From Chryseobacterium sp. BLS98 (lineage in GTDB: Bacteria > Bacteroidota > Bacteroidia > Flavobacteriales > Weeksellaceae): a stretch of 64,000 nt of DNA. Below the pieces are notes generated by a model. It was given only the letters and a program-made list of their open reading frames with translations. It did no database searches and was not told the origin of the DNA. Position numbers and translations under genes: made by a program. The DNA is taken from NCBI RefSeq assembly GCF_001045445.1, contig NZ_LFNF01000001.1:558001-622000 (forward strand), in the 5' to 3' direction. Shown in pieces: positions 1 through 9,316 of this stretch (position 1 is the stretch's first letter; each line of letters starts with the position of its first letter).

Positions 1-2729
1 CATGGTTCTCAAAACAAAAATATAAAAAATATGAGCCTCCTTACCGTGAAAACATTATTGCATGGGACCTTTGGGGAGATACACGTCAGGGTAACTATTC
101 CGATATAGACGATGCTGTTGTGGGGGAAGCCAGTACCAGATACGCATTGAAATCACCATATGATCCATGTCCGTGCAACTGGAGAGTCCCTTCAAGCTAC
201 TTCTCAGGAGGAAGAAACTCCTCTACTCCAATGCCTGATGAAAACAGATATAGCCCTTGGGGAAAACATACCGGCAATACTGTTGATCCTGAATTCAATG
301 CAACTTCATTGAATGCCGATTATCCGGGTATAAAGGTTTATCCTCAGTTTGGGTTCGATTTCTCAGGTGTTTCCGGAATGAATCTGGGCAAATTCCCAAT
401 CAACGGAAATTATGAATCCTACCCTAACGCAACTGGACCTCTAAAATATGGAACAGGATGGATTACACCGGTTCTCAATTTCCAGGACCAGAGTGCTGAT
501 GGAGGTTTATTAACTTCTACATTTATGACTGCCTCCGAGGTTATCAATGGGGTACGTTACCCTTCATTTGGAGCTGCCGGGTTGGCTTTAATATCAGATC
601 CTTTAAGCGGATCCAAGCCAAGACCGGGATGGCACAGATTCTCAAGCAGTGCTTATACAGGCAATGGTGGTGTTCGTTGTATTTATGATCCTAACGCCGC
701 TTCTATGTCGCAGGAATTTGACACTCAATATGTTTATTCAGGAAGCGAGATCTATTCTACTGAAACTTTAAAGGCATGGACCAAACTTCCAAACAGTTAT
801 GTAGAATATACCAATTCTGACCTGGTAACACCCAATCCAAACGGAAATAATATAGATCCAAACAGGGATAATGACAGAATTATTGATATTCCTTTAAGAA
901 AGGCATATGCAATGTATAAGCTCCATTTAAGTACGGACTTCTCTTTACCGGCAGAAGGAACGAAAACCTCATCTGTAGTCTGGACCACTAATACAAGTCT
1001 GATCAAAACAATGGAAATTGTAGGTGGAGACGGCCCTATAGAGAATGCCATATTAAGAGTTACCTTAAATTCAAAAACATATGGTAATGCTGTGGTTGCG
1101 TTCCACATGGGTACTGGAACCTGGTCAGCAAACAAGCATAATGATCCGGTATTATGGAGCTGGCATATATGGGCACCAAGAACTGTCATCACAAAGTATG
1201 ATGTAGATCCTGAAAACGCTGGGAACGGAGGGGTTATTCCTGCTAACGAGCAGTTTGTAGATCCGATGACCAGTGCAGGTGTTCCTATGAAAACGACCTT
1301 TATGGACAGGGATCTCGGAGCCAGAGATAAGTTGGTGAATGAGCATATTTATGAACCTTCCGGTTCTGTATTTGCATCAGGTCTTGCTGCTCCTACTACA
1401 GCTAGTTTTCCTACAGGAAATCCTGCCACACTAGCCAGATTAGCTCAAATAAGTGAAAGTGGTGGCTTACACTATCAATGGGGAAGAAAAGATCCGTTGC
1501 CAGTGTTTTACAATCCGGGGCCGTCTTACTATAACTACGGAACCAATTACGCTGCCTATAATGTATTCAGACAAAATAACCCTGCCAATGTTACTACAGG
1601 GGCAATACCTTATGCAGCCAATATGCCTGAATCAGATTATTTAACTTCTTATACTCAGGCTTACCCTACATATTCAGCTGCAGCTAATGTTTCAACATCC
1701 GATTCAAAAGCAGATAAACTGAAGAAAATAGTAAAGTATTCTGTTAACAACCCACTAAATTATCTGTATCAAACCGATGCGGCAAAATTAGACTGGGTGT
1801 CTGATGAAAATGGAAACATGCCGGAAAGATGGGGCCATGCTACCGAAAAATCTGCATACGATCCATGTCCTGCAGGCTGGAGAGTAGTAGATCTTGAAAG
1901 CGTTTCCACTGGGATTATCCTCGGTAATTTTATTTCAAAAGGAAATACACCTTGGTTCTATAATAAGCAATTTAATACTGCTTATGGTATAGATCCGGGA
2001 GATATTAATGCAATGGTGAAGTATGAAAATTATGACCCGGCTAAATATAACTATATCGGCGGTACTCTATATGCCTATTATTCAGGAAAAGGAGCTGTAG
2101 CTTATGGATATATATTAAACAGACCAGAATACAATATAGGTTTGTTTCCTAATACTGGTATAAGAGGTTTCAACGGAGGTAATGCGATGAGCGATTATCT
2201 TAATGGCACCTCAGGTTTAAAAGCTTTCCAGTATTCCGGTATCTGGACATCTGCCAACCAAGGTGGCGGTGGAAGTTCTTTAGGAATGTTATTTAAAACA
2301 ACTTCCAATCCTTATTATTTCTTAACGCCAACATTCGGTTTCCGCCCTCAGGCAGCGATGTCCTGCCGTTGCGCCGAAATTAAATACGATGCCAATGGAA
2401 AAGAAATCGGAAGATACGAACCGTCTGCTATTCCTGTTGCGCCAAATGCTTTAGCTAAAGCAACAAATGTTCTTGCAAAATCAGTGATTGTGGAAAAAGT
2501 AACTCAGAACAAACTTGAGTTCTTCCCGAATCCTGTGAAGAATATGCTGTACATCAAAGGAAATGATATCGCTAAAGAATATTATTATCAGATTTACAAC
2601 CTGTCCGGCCAGCTGGTAAAATCAGGGAAATTTGAAAACGAAAGTACAGATCTTTCATCTTTAGTATCAGGAGCTTATGTAGTAAGAATCAACAATTCTG
2701 AAACAGTAGTGAAAATTATTAAAGAATAA
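1..2729 (+). CDS. T9SS type A sorted secreted protein, 5' end outside window
   Basis: The reading frame is open from base 3 and no start is needed inside the window, so this is the 3' part of a longer gene; the in-frame GTG at 120 is not a credible start. Two related modules are visible, each with a DPCPxxWRV motif (about bases 165-200 and 1860-1895). The second also has a YQWGRKDP motif. Such motifs occur in Bacteroidota and Fibrobacter surface proteins of the FISUMP type. The last ~75 residues begin FFPNPVKN and end SETVVKIIKE, typical of a type A C-terminal sorting domain, so export by the type IX system and cell-surface anchoring are likely. The specific role is unknown. Confidence 0.85.
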   Translation, partial: WFSKQKYKKYEPPYRENIIAWDLWGDTRQGNYSDIDDAVVGEASTRYALKSPYDPCPCNWRVPSSYFSGGRNSSTPMPDENRYSPWGKHTGNTVDPEFNATSLNADYPGIKVYPQFGFDFSGVSGMNLGKFPINGNYESYPNATGPLKYGTGWITPVLNFQDQSADGGLLTSTFMTASEVINGVRYPSFGAAGLALISDPLSGSKPRPGWHRFSSSAYTGNGGVRCIYDPNAASMSQEFDTQYVYSGSEIYSTETLKAWTKLPNSYVEYTNSDLVTPNPNGNNIDPNRDNDRIIDIPLRKAYAMYKLHLSTDFSLPAEGTKTSSVVWTTNTSLIKTMEIVGGDGPIENAILRVTLNSKTYGNAVVAFHMGTGTWSANKHNDPVLWSWHIWAPRTVITKYDVDPENAGNGGVIPANEQFVDPMTSAGVPMKTTFMDRDLGARDKLVNEHIYEPSGSVFASGLAAPTTASFPTGNPATLARLAQISESGGLHYQWGRKDPLPVFYNPGPSYYNYGTNYAAYNVFRQNNPANVTTGAIPYAANMPESDYLTSYTQAYPTYSAAANVSTSDSKADKLKKIVKYSVNNPLNYLYQTDAAKLDWVSDENGNMPERWGHATEKSAYDPCPAGWRVVDLESVSTGIILGNFISKGNTPWFYNKQFNTAYGIDPGDINAMVKYENYDPAKYNYIGGTLYAYYSGKGAVAYGYILNRPEYNIGLFPNTGIRGFNGGNAMSDYLNGTSGLKAFQYSGIWTSANQGGGGSSLGMLFKTTSNPYYFLTPTFGFRPQAAMSCRCAEIKYDANGKEIGRYEPSAIPVAPNALAKATNVLAKSVIVEKVTQNKLEFFPNPVKNMLYIKGNDIAKEYYYQIYNLSGQLVKSGKFENESTDLSSLVSGAYVVRINNSETVVKIIKE

Positions 2730-2750
2730 TAGCTACAACCTGTAAATTAA

Positions 2751-2783
2751 GCCGTCACAATGCAAATTGTGGCGGTTTTTTTA
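2751..2783 (+). terminator. Rho-independent terminator of the T9SS type A gene
   Basis: An 11-bp stem (GCCGTCACAAT with ATTGTGGCGGT, G-U pairs allowed) and a 4-base loop are followed by a T run. It lies about 20 bases after the stop codon. Confidence 0.85.
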
Positions 2784-2962
2784 TAGAATTAATAATATTT
2801 TAATCTGTATTTTCAATTTTATCATTTATAGTTTGTAATTTTATGTGAGTTTTGAGTTTAAATTATTTGGTTTTCAGTCCTGCTTTGTGAAGAAATACTA
2901 TTAAAACAGGCAATTTAAATATGATTTTAAGCATATTTTAATATTAAACTTTGTTAAAAGTA

Positions 2963-2992
2963 TTTGTCTTTACCGCAAAAATTATATTTTTG
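2963..2992 (+). promoter_or_regulatory. Bacteroidota-type promoter of the carbonic anhydrase gene
   Basis: TTTG at 2963-2966, an 18-base spacer, then TATTTTTG at 2985-2992, matching the -33 TTTG and -7 TAnnTTTG consensus. The start of transcription would be near 2999, giving a leader of about 70 bases. The rest of the 2730-3070 gap is AT-rich and holds only this promoter and the terminator. Confidence 0.65.
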
Positions 2993-3070
2993 TATCATTA
3001 TTGATTTGATCTATTGAATTTGAAAATAATTTAAACGAAATAAATAATTACAACCTTTTAATTTTAATTT

Positions 3071-3739
3071 ATGTCACAATCGTACGAAGTTATTTTCGAA
3101 AACAATAGAAAATGGGTAGAATCAAAAGTTTCAGACAATCCGGAATTCTTCCATGAGCTGGCAAAAACTCAGAACCCCGATTATTTGTACATCGGATGTT
3201 CAGACAGCAGAGCTACAGCGGAAGAACTGATGGGTGCAAAACCCGGCGAAGTTTTTGTTCACAGAAACATTGCTAATGTTGTCAATACTTTAGATATGAG
3301 TTCCACAGCAGTGATTCAATATGCAGTAGAACATCTTAAAGTAAAACATATTATCGTATGTGGACATTACAACTGCGGAGGTGTAAAAGCAGCAATGACT
3401 CCTCAGGATCTGGGATTATTAAATCCCTGGTTGAGAAATATCCGTGATGTTTACAGATTGCACCAGGCTGAACTGGATACTATCGCAGATGAAGGAAAGC
3501 GTTATGACAGGCTTGTAGAACTGAATGTTCAGGAGCAGTGCATCAACGTGATCAAAATGGCCTGCGTACAGGAAAGATATATTTTAGAAGAGTATCCTAT
3601 TGTACACGGCTGGGTATTTGACCTTAGAACAGGTAAGATTATTGATTTGGAGATTGATTTCGAGAAAATCCTCAAAGACATCCAAAAAATCTACAACCTT
3701 ACAAGTTCCGATTGGGTAATGAGCAGAAAAACAGACTAG
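3071..3739 (+). CDS. can: Beta-class carbonic anhydrase
   Basis: Interconverts CO2 and bicarbonate in the cytoplasm. The zinc site of the beta class is complete: Cys43 with Asp45 and Arg47 in CSDSR, then His99 and Cys102 in CGHYNCGG. At 222 residues it has the usual length and no signal peptide. A promoter lies at 2963-2992. It opens a same-strand cluster with a small secreted protein, a SulP transporter and a second, different carbonic anhydrase, which points to bicarbonate supply or pH balance. The symbol can is used by family; paralogue assignment is not certain. Confidence 0.93.
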   Translation: MSQSYEVIFENNRKWVESKVSDNPEFFHELAKTQNPDYLYIGCSDSRATAEELMGAKPGEVFVHRNIANVVNTLDMSSTAVIQYAVEHLKVKHIIVCGHYNCGGVKAAMTPQDLGLLNPWLRNIRDVYRLHQAELDTIADEGKRYDRLVELNVQEQCINVIKMACVQERYILEEYPIVHGWVFDLRTGKIIDLEIDFEKILKDIQKIYNLTSSDWVMSRKTD

Positions 3740-3762
3740 TTTTTCTAAAAAATGAATGTAAG

Positions 3763-4062
3763 ATGAAATTCTGGAGTATTATTGTATTGACCCTTTTCCT
3801 GAACTTCACAGCACTGCCGGGCATTGCTGCGGTTGCTGGCTGGGATATTGCAAGGACCAATGTAATCATCAATGAAGAAGAACCACATTCTCACCCATCC
3901 TCTTTTATTGTTTATGAAAAGACCCTTCCGAAACCTTTAGACGTATTCGATTATGTAAAGTTTTCCGAACCTGACCTTCAGGGCGTGTCTTTTGAGCTGA
4001 TCGATGATTCCTTTCATCTGTCGCCCCTACTTACCATATTTTCTCCGCCTCCGGAAGCTTAA
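3763..4062 (+). CDS. Small secreted protein between carbonic anhydrase and SulP
   Basis: About 99 residues starting MKFWSIIVLTLFLN, a clear signal peptide. The mature part has an EEEPHSHPSS segment and ends in FSPPPEA. An in-frame ATG at 3712 would add 17 residues, overlap the carbonic anhydrase and bury the signal peptide, so 3763 is preferred. I do not recognise the family. Its position suggests co-expression with the carbonic anhydrase and an envelope role, which is inference only. Confidence 0.65.
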   Translation: MKFWSIIVLTLFLNFTALPGIAAVAGWDIARTNVIINEEEPHSHPSSFIVYEKTLPKPLDVFDYVKFSEPDLQGVSFELIDDSFHLSPLLTIFSPPPEA

Positions 4063-4198
4063 TTTTAAGTATAGCCAAACTATAGTATTCATATCAACAC
4101 TGATATCGGATACGCATGCCTAAAAATTAAATTTCCAATCTTTTATAATTGATTATCTAAAGACAGATCAATCGGTTATAGTATTTTTCAAAAACAAC

Positions 4199-5791
4199 AT
4201 GAAAAAAACATCATTTATAGGAGGAATCAAGGAGAATTTCCCTTCAGGGCTCGTTGTATTCTTAGTTGCGCTTCCATTATGTCTCGGAATCGCTTTAGCA
4301 TCAGGAGCACCGCCATTATCCGGTGTGATCGCCGGTATAGTAGGCGGATTAGTTGTAGGATTTATCAGTAATTCAAATATATCAGTATCAGGGCCAGCTG
4401 CAGGTCTTACGGCCATTGTTTTAACGGCTATTACAGATCTGGGCGCTTTTGAACTGTTCCTTTGTGCCGGAATTATTGCCGGGCTTATCCAGTTGGTTTT
4501 AGGGTTTATCAGAGCCGGAAGTATATCCAATTATTTTCCGAATAACGTTATTGAGGGGATGCTTGCCGCTATCGGTATTATTATTATTTTAAAACAGATC
4601 CCACATGCCCTGGGATTTGATAAAGATTACGAGGGGCACGAATCTATTTTTGATAACGGCCTAAATTTCGGATATTTTACAGAACTATTAGGAGCCGTAC
4701 ATCCGGGAGCTATCCTGGTAACGCTGGTTTCAGTAGGTATTCTTATTGCGTGGGACAAAATTCCGGCTTTAAAAAGAATGAAAATGCTTCCGGGAGCACT
4801 GGTAGCAGTAGTAGCAGGGATACTTTTAAACGAAGCATTCAAACTGTCAGGAAGCTCATTGGCGATCGGTAGCCAGCATCTGGTTTCACTACCCGTCCCC
4901 CAATCATTGGATGATTTCAAAAATCTTGTTACGATGCCTGATTTTAATGGATTCACCAATCCAAAGGTATGGATAGTGGGGGCAACCATTGCCATTGTAG
5001 CTTCTATTGAAACGCTGCTTTGTATCGAAGCATCGGACAGATTGGATAAGCAGAGAAGAATTACGGATACCAATCTTGAGCTTAAAGCACAGGGAATCGG
5101 GAATCTGATCAGCTCATTTATCGGAGGGCTGCCCATGACATCTGTAGTGGTAAGAAGTTCTGCCAATGCCAATGCAGGGGCTACTTCAAAAATGTCTGCC
5201 ATGATTCATGGGGTACTGCTTCTGGTTTGTGTGCTTAGTATTCCGTTTATTCTTAATCTAATCCCACTTGCGACTCTTGCCGCGGTACTGATCCTGGTAG
5301 GATACAAACTGGCAAAGCCTGCGACTTTCAAACATTTCTGGCACCTTGGTAAATTCCAGTTCATCCCGTTTGTAGCTACCGTAGTAGCGGTGGTGGCTAC
5401 CGATCTTCTCAAGGGGGTAGGTATCGGTCTGGCCATTTCGATATTCTATATCCTTCAGGGAAATATGAAACGGGCCTACTATCTGAGCAGGGAAAAGCTG
5501 AATGATGCGGATGAAATTAATATTAAACTTGCTGAGGAAGTTTCTTTCCTTAACAAAGCAGCGATCAAAAAAACGTTGAAAAACGTCAAACCTAACTCTA
5601 CCGTAACGATAGACGCAAGAGGAACTTCATATATTGCCACGGACGTGCTGGAAATGATCCAGGATTTCGCCAATATCAGGGCAAAAGAGGAAGACATCAA
5701 CGTTGAGCTGTTAGGCTTCAAAACTTCATACAAAGATTATGAAACAGATGAAGATTCTCACATTCTTATTACTCACAGAAGAGCTATGTAA
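4199..5791 (+). CDS. SulP-family anion transporter with STAS domain, probable bicarbonate carrier
   Basis: The 530-residue protein has about ten to twelve hydrophobic segments over residues 15-420, beginning GLVVFLVALPLCLGIALASG, the conserved first SulP helix. A C-terminal STAS domain (about 440-525) contains VTIDARGTSYIATDV. SulP proteins move sulfate, bicarbonate or other anions across the inner membrane. Flanking carbonic anhydrases on both sides make bicarbonate the likely substrate, by analogy with BicA-like carriers; the sequence alone does not settle it. The next gene starts 45 bases later, so the two are probably co-transcribed. Confidence 0.9.
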   Translation: MKKTSFIGGIKENFPSGLVVFLVALPLCLGIALASGAPPLSGVIAGIVGGLVVGFISNSNISVSGPAAGLTAIVLTAITDLGAFELFLCAGIIAGLIQLVLGFIRAGSISNYFPNNVIEGMLAAIGIIIILKQIPHALGFDKDYEGHESIFDNGLNFGYFTELLGAVHPGAILVTLVSVGILIAWDKIPALKRMKMLPGALVAVVAGILLNEAFKLSGSSLAIGSQHLVSLPVPQSLDDFKNLVTMPDFNGFTNPKVWIVGATIAIVASIETLLCIEASDRLDKQRRITDTNLELKAQGIGNLISSFIGGLPMTSVVVRSSANANAGATSKMSAMIHGVLLLVCVLSIPFILNLIPLATLAAVLILVGYKLAKPATFKHFWHLGKFQFIPFVATVVAVVATDLLKGVGIGLAISIFYILQGNMKRAYYLSREKLNDADEINIKLAEEVSFLNKAAIKKTLKNVKPNSTVTIDARGTSYIATDVLEMIQDFANIRAKEEDINVELLGFKTSYKDYETDEDSHILITHRRAM

Positions 5792-5836
5792 GCTCAAAAC
5801 CAAAATTTTTAACTTAAAAAAGAATAAAAAAATCAT

Positions 5837-6472
5837 ATGAAAGCACATACATACGAAACTCAATCTACTATTACTCCTGAAAAAGCATTAAACTTTTTAA
5901 AAGACGGGAACCAAAGATTTGTCAATAATCTGAAGGCCAACAGGGATCTTTTAGAGCAGGTAAATGCCACACGCGAAGGGCAATGGCCATTTGCAGTCGT
6001 TTTAAGCTGTATCGACAGCCGTACTTCTGCGGAACTTATCTTCGATCAGGGATTAGGAGACATTTTCAGCATCAGAATTGCCGGTAATTTTATCAATCAG
6101 GATATTTTAGGTTCAATGGAATTTGGCTGTAACGTTGCAGGTTCCAAGCTGGTTGTTGTTTTAGGACACACTAAATGCGGGGCATTAAAAGGGGGACTGG
6201 ACGCAGCACAAATTCAGGAAATGGGAATGGATAATCTGAACCACTTAATTAATCATTTCGATCCAATTATCAATGAAATTATTGAAGAAGGTGAAGAACG
6301 CTCATCAAAAAACAGTTCGCTTCTGGAAAGATTAAATCATCAAAATGTAAGAAGTGCAATCGAAGATATCCGTACACAAAGCTCAACCCTTAAAAAGCTT
6401 GAAGATGAAGGTAAGATTAAAATAGTCGGAGCTAATTATGATGTTGAAACAGGGGTTGTAACCTGGCTGTAA
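5837..6472 (+). CDS. Second beta-class carbonic anhydrase
   Basis: A 211-residue beta carbonic anhydrase with zinc-site motifs SCIDSRTSAE and GHTKCGALKGG. It differs clearly in sequence from the enzyme at 3071, so this is not a recent duplication. It has no signal peptide. It follows the SulP transporter closely, fitting hydration or dehydration of the transported inorganic carbon. A strong terminator at 6561 closes the unit. Confidence 0.92.
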   Translation: MKAHTYETQSTITPEKALNFLKDGNQRFVNNLKANRDLLEQVNATREGQWPFAVVLSCIDSRTSAELIFDQGLGDIFSIRIAGNFINQDILGSMEFGCNVAGSKLVVVLGHTKCGALKGGLDAAQIQEMGMDNLNHLINHFDPIINEIIEEGEERSSKNSSLLERLNHQNVRSAIEDIRTQSSTLKKLEDEGKIKIVGANYDVETGVVTWL

Positions 6473-6560
6473 AAATTAAAAATCTGCACATTTATTACAT
6501 ATACATGAACATCATGTTATAGTTAGATTGGAAATTAATTTTTAAAAGTGCAAAAGAAGA

Positions 6561-6592
6561 CCATCGGATTTCTCCGATGGTCTTTATTTTAA
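6561..6592. terminator. Bidirectional terminator between carbonic anhydrase and pth
   Basis: A perfect 10-bp stem, GACCATCGGA with TCCGATGGTC, and a TTTC loop are followed by TTTATTTT on the plus strand. The minus side is also T-rich, and the neighbouring genes converge here. Confidence 0.85.
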
Positions 6593-6618
6593 ACTTGTCT
6601 GTAATTTATGTGCTTTTT

Positions 6619-7182
6619 CTATTTCCCATTGAATGCAGACATCGTATTATTGATCCCTGCAAATACAAAGGAAAGACTGGCTTTAGAGAATTTTTCAATT
6701 CTTTCAGGAAGTTTTTCAGATTCTTCTTCATTCCAGATTCCCAGTACATAATCTACCTGGCGTCCTTCGGAAAAGTCAGCAGAAATCCCGAACCTCAGCC
6801 TTGCATAGTTTTGGGTATTAAGCATTTCATTAATGCTTTTCAATCCGTTGTGGCCGGCATCAGAGCCTTTCATTTTCATCCGTAATGTGCCGAATGGAAG
6901 GGCCAGATCGTCGGTAATAATCAGTACATTCTCTAACGGGATATTTTCTTTCTGCATCCAGAATCGCACTGCATTTCCGGACAGGTTCATATAGGTATCC
7001 GGTTTCAGAACAAACACTTTTCTTCCTTTATATTTTCCTTCCGCCATCCATCCGAAGTTGGTGGTATTAAATGATGCTTCAAGCGTTTCTGCAATTTTAT
7101 CAGCTACTTTAAATCCTATGTTGTGGCGTGTGTTTTCGTATTCAGGGCCTTTATTCCCAAGCCCGACTATTAAATATTTCAT
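6619..7182 (-). CDS. pth: Peptidyl-tRNA hydrolase
   Basis: Releases tRNA from peptidyl-tRNA that drops off ribosomes. The 187 residues match the usual Pth length. It opens MKYLIVGLGNKGPEYENTRH, with Asn10 and the catalytic His20, followed by the conserved substrate-site segment NLSGNAV and by SDAGHNGLKS. It is cytoplasmic. The promoter upstream overlaps the terminator of the preceding minus-strand gene. It converges with the carbonic anhydrase cluster and has no functional link to it. Confidence 0.96.
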   Translation of the reverse strand: MKYLIVGLGNKGPEYENTRHNIGFKVADKIAETLEASFNTTNFGWMAEGKYKGRKVFVLKPDTYMNLSGNAVRFWMQKENIPLENVLIITDDLALPFGTLRMKMKGSDAGHNGLKSINEMLNTQNYARLRFGISADFSEGRQVDYVLGIWNEEESEKLPERIEKFSKASLSFVFAGINNTMSAFNGK

Positions 7183-7196
7183 TGAGAAATTTTTTG

Positions 7197-7228
7197 CAAA
7201 ATTAAGGGATAAAAAATAAAAAGCCCAA
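7197..7228 (-). promoter_or_regulatory. Promoter of pth
   Basis: On the minus strand, TTG (plus 7226-7228), a 21-base spacer, then TAATTTTG (plus 7197-7204). The -33 part lies inside the terminator stem of the upstream lipoprotein gene. Confidence 0.45.
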
Positions 7229-7246
7229 TCTTACAAAAGATTGGGC
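7211..7246 (-). terminator. Terminator of the lipoprotein gene at 7268
   Basis: A perfect 10-bp stem (GCCCAATCTT with AAGATTGGGC, plus 7223-7246) is followed on the minus strand by a T-rich tract. Confidence 0.8.
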
Positions 7247-7267
7247 CTGTATTTTAAAGATTTATCT

Positions 7268-8197
7268 TTAGAAAGGCTTGTAAATATAGTTGACACCATA
7301 TCCTTTCGTCATATAAGTCTGTGGATCGTAGTTATAATTGGTTGTCCAGTTGATTGGAGACGGTATAGGAGGTAAAAGATCTGTCACAGACCTTTTCCTA
7401 GGATTGTTCGGAGACAGGATATGACTTTCTATATCATTCGAATCAGTTGATAAAAGTCTTGAAATTTTATACACTGTAGGAAGCAATGTAAACGGACTGA
7501 TCTGAGTATCGTAATTTACAAAGTCATAGGCAAACCTGCTGGTAGGTCTTCCCATTGCCCCTCCGGCCATAGGCCCGTAATTTCTTACCACTCTGGATAC
7601 GTTATCACCTAAATAAGTATACCCTGTTTTGGAATAACTGATATAGTTAAATGTTCCGGGAACATCAGGCCCATTTTTCATTATGATAGAATCCAGCTTT
7701 GCAGTAGAAGCGTTATACTTTATCTCGTAATGGGTCTTTGTTTTTCTTAAAAGAGTCTGAGGCCCTGGATTGGTTGCCGGTGGTACAGGTGGAGGTCTTC
7801 TAAACACGGAACGGTTCTCAGAAATAATCTGCAGTTTGTCGTTTGGTCCGTAAGTAAACAACTGACTGTAAGAAACGCTGTCTTTATCCAGTTTTCCATT
7901 ACCATCAAGGTCCAGGAAACCATTAAAGGTAATCTGGCTTACTTTGTTTCCGCTGTATGCGATATTCGTAATTGAAGCACTATCGGTGATCACCCTTGTT
8001 ACCAAAAGCCCACTGTATTGATATTCTGCTAATGTATCTTTGTCTGTAATTTCTCTGTATAATGCTCTCGGGCCATGAAGCCCTCCCGTATCGTTCAGAT
8101 CCAATAACGGATCCCCATCCTCGTCTAGCATGTCTTTGCAGGAATGTATTGAAGAAAATCCTGCGATTAATAAAATAAAATAGAAAAGCTGTTTCAT
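7268..8197 (-). CDS. Secreted lipoprotein of unknown function
   Basis: The 309-residue protein begins with a signal peptide and a lipobox ending SSIHSC at Cys20, then an acidic stretch (DMLDEDGD), as in many Bacteroidota surface lipoproteins. The body is beta-rich with many FxYxxxxK-type strands. The next gene upstream (8296) encodes a lipoprotein with a similar plan and a similar last third (NNP...Y...Y near the C terminus), so they may be distant paralogues. A TATATTTG -7 element lies at plus 8223-8230. No function is recognised. Confidence 0.8.
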   Translation of the reverse strand: MKQLFYFILLIAGFSSIHSCKDMLDEDGDPLLDLNDTGGLHGPRALYREITDKDTLAEYQYSGLLVTRVITDSASITNIAYSGNKVSQITFNGFLDLDGNGKLDKDSVSYSQLFTYGPNDKLQIISENRSVFRRPPPVPPATNPGPQTLLRKTKTHYEIKYNASTAKLDSIIMKNGPDVPGTFNYISYSKTGYTYLGDNVSRVVRNYGPMAGGAMGRPTSRFAYDFVNYDTQISPFTLLPTVYKISRLLSTDSNDIESHILSPNNPRKRSVTDLLPPIPSPINWTTNYNYDPQTYMTKGYGVNYIYKPF

Positions 8198-8295
8198 TTC
8201 CAGGTAATTGTTTATTTTTTGACAAATATAACTTTTTTTTGAACAAAAGTTATGTTTTTATTTATATTCCAGTAAAACCGATAATCAATTGGTTC

Positions 8296-9168
8296 TTATA
8301 AAGTTCTGTAAACATATTTCAGCACCTGATCTTTATCCGAAACAGGATAGTTATAGGCATCATACAGATACGTCATAGGTGTATTTACTCCAGGTGCAGG
8401 ACTTGGCGGCATTACATATACCGATGTCGGGTTGTTGGGAGAAATTCTGTAAAAATTCTCGGGACGAACGAGACTCCATGCTGTAAAGAAAGTTTTGGGA
8501 AGTGTAGAGAACGGATTCACTTTAGAATCATAGTTCTGGTAGCTGTAAACCGTCATCTTGGCTGTAGCCATATTCGGGGCTCCTGTTCCAGTAAGTGTTC
8601 CTCTGGCACATTCCGCCTTAAAGATATTATCTCCGTTATAGGTAAAAGTACTTTCTGTGAATAAGCTGTATGCCGTATTTCCGGATACTTTTCTTTTTTC
8701 AAGGATTTTCACCAGTTTTTTACCTGTAGCATCATAAGTAAACGTGTAATCGCTTACGAAAGAATCTATCAATGTGGAAGCAGTTCCGGTACATGTTGCA
8801 CTGTATACATTGCCTTTGCTGTCTTCACTTACACTAAACTCATAAGTAGTGCTCCCGGCCAGGCTTCCGATAAATTTTATTTTACCGATTTTATTATTGA
8901 AATACGTTACCGTACCTGTATAATAATTATTGGTGGTTCCGTCTCTCAGCATTCCTTTCTGAAAAACAGTGCCGTTAACTGTATATTCTTCCTGAACATT
9001 ATTGTTTACCGTAATCTTTTCCAAAACTCTGGCAGGAGGAGTTGGTGTATTCCCGTTTCCTCCGTCATTGGCGCTGGGTTCGAACTGATCATCAGAAGAA
9101 TTGTTACATGAAACCATCAACCCGAAAAGTACTCCGGCAACGATTTTAAAAAGATAGTTTTTTCCCAT
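8296..9168 (-). CDS. Secreted lipoprotein, possible paralogue of its neighbour
   Basis: The 290-residue protein has the signal peptide MGKNYLFKIVAGVLFGLMVS, a lipobox Cys21, and then an Asn/Asp/Gly-rich linker. The remainder is predicted beta-rich with several YTFTYDATGKKL-like strands. A TATATTTG -7 element (plus 9192-9199) sits in the same TTGACAAATATAA context (plus-strand text) as the one upstream of the 7268 gene, so the two may be co-regulated. No family is recognised. Confidence 0.8.
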   Translation of the reverse strand: MGKNYLFKIVAGVLFGLMVSCNNSSDDQFEPSANDGGNGNTPTPPARVLEKITVNNNVQEEYTVNGTVFQKGMLRDGTTNNYYTGTVTYFNNKIGKIKFIGSLAGSTTYEFSVSEDSKGNVYSATCTGTASTLIDSFVSDYTFTYDATGKKLVKILEKRKVSGNTAYSLFTESTFTYNGDNIFKAECARGTLTGTGAPNMATAKMTVYSYQNYDSKVNPFSTLPKTFFTAWSLVRPENFYRISPNNPTSVYVMPPSPAPGVNTPMTYLYDAYNYPVSDKDQVLKYVYRTL

Positions 9169-9265
9169 GAAAAAATATTTTAGTGAGTTGACAAATATAA
9201 TTCATTTTTTTGACGAAAACATTTACTTATTCAACAAATTCATAACAATCTTTATCTTTTTACAA

Positions 9266-9300
9266 AAAAAACCTAAAAACATTTTGCTTTTAGGTTTTTT
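9266..9300. terminator. Terminator after the three-gene secreted-protein operon
   Basis: A stem AAAACCTAAAA with TTTTAGGTTTT is flanked by A and T runs, so it can act in both directions. It lies just past the stop of the gene ending at 9317. Confidence 0.75.
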
Positions 9301-9316
9301 ATGATGAATCCTGAAA

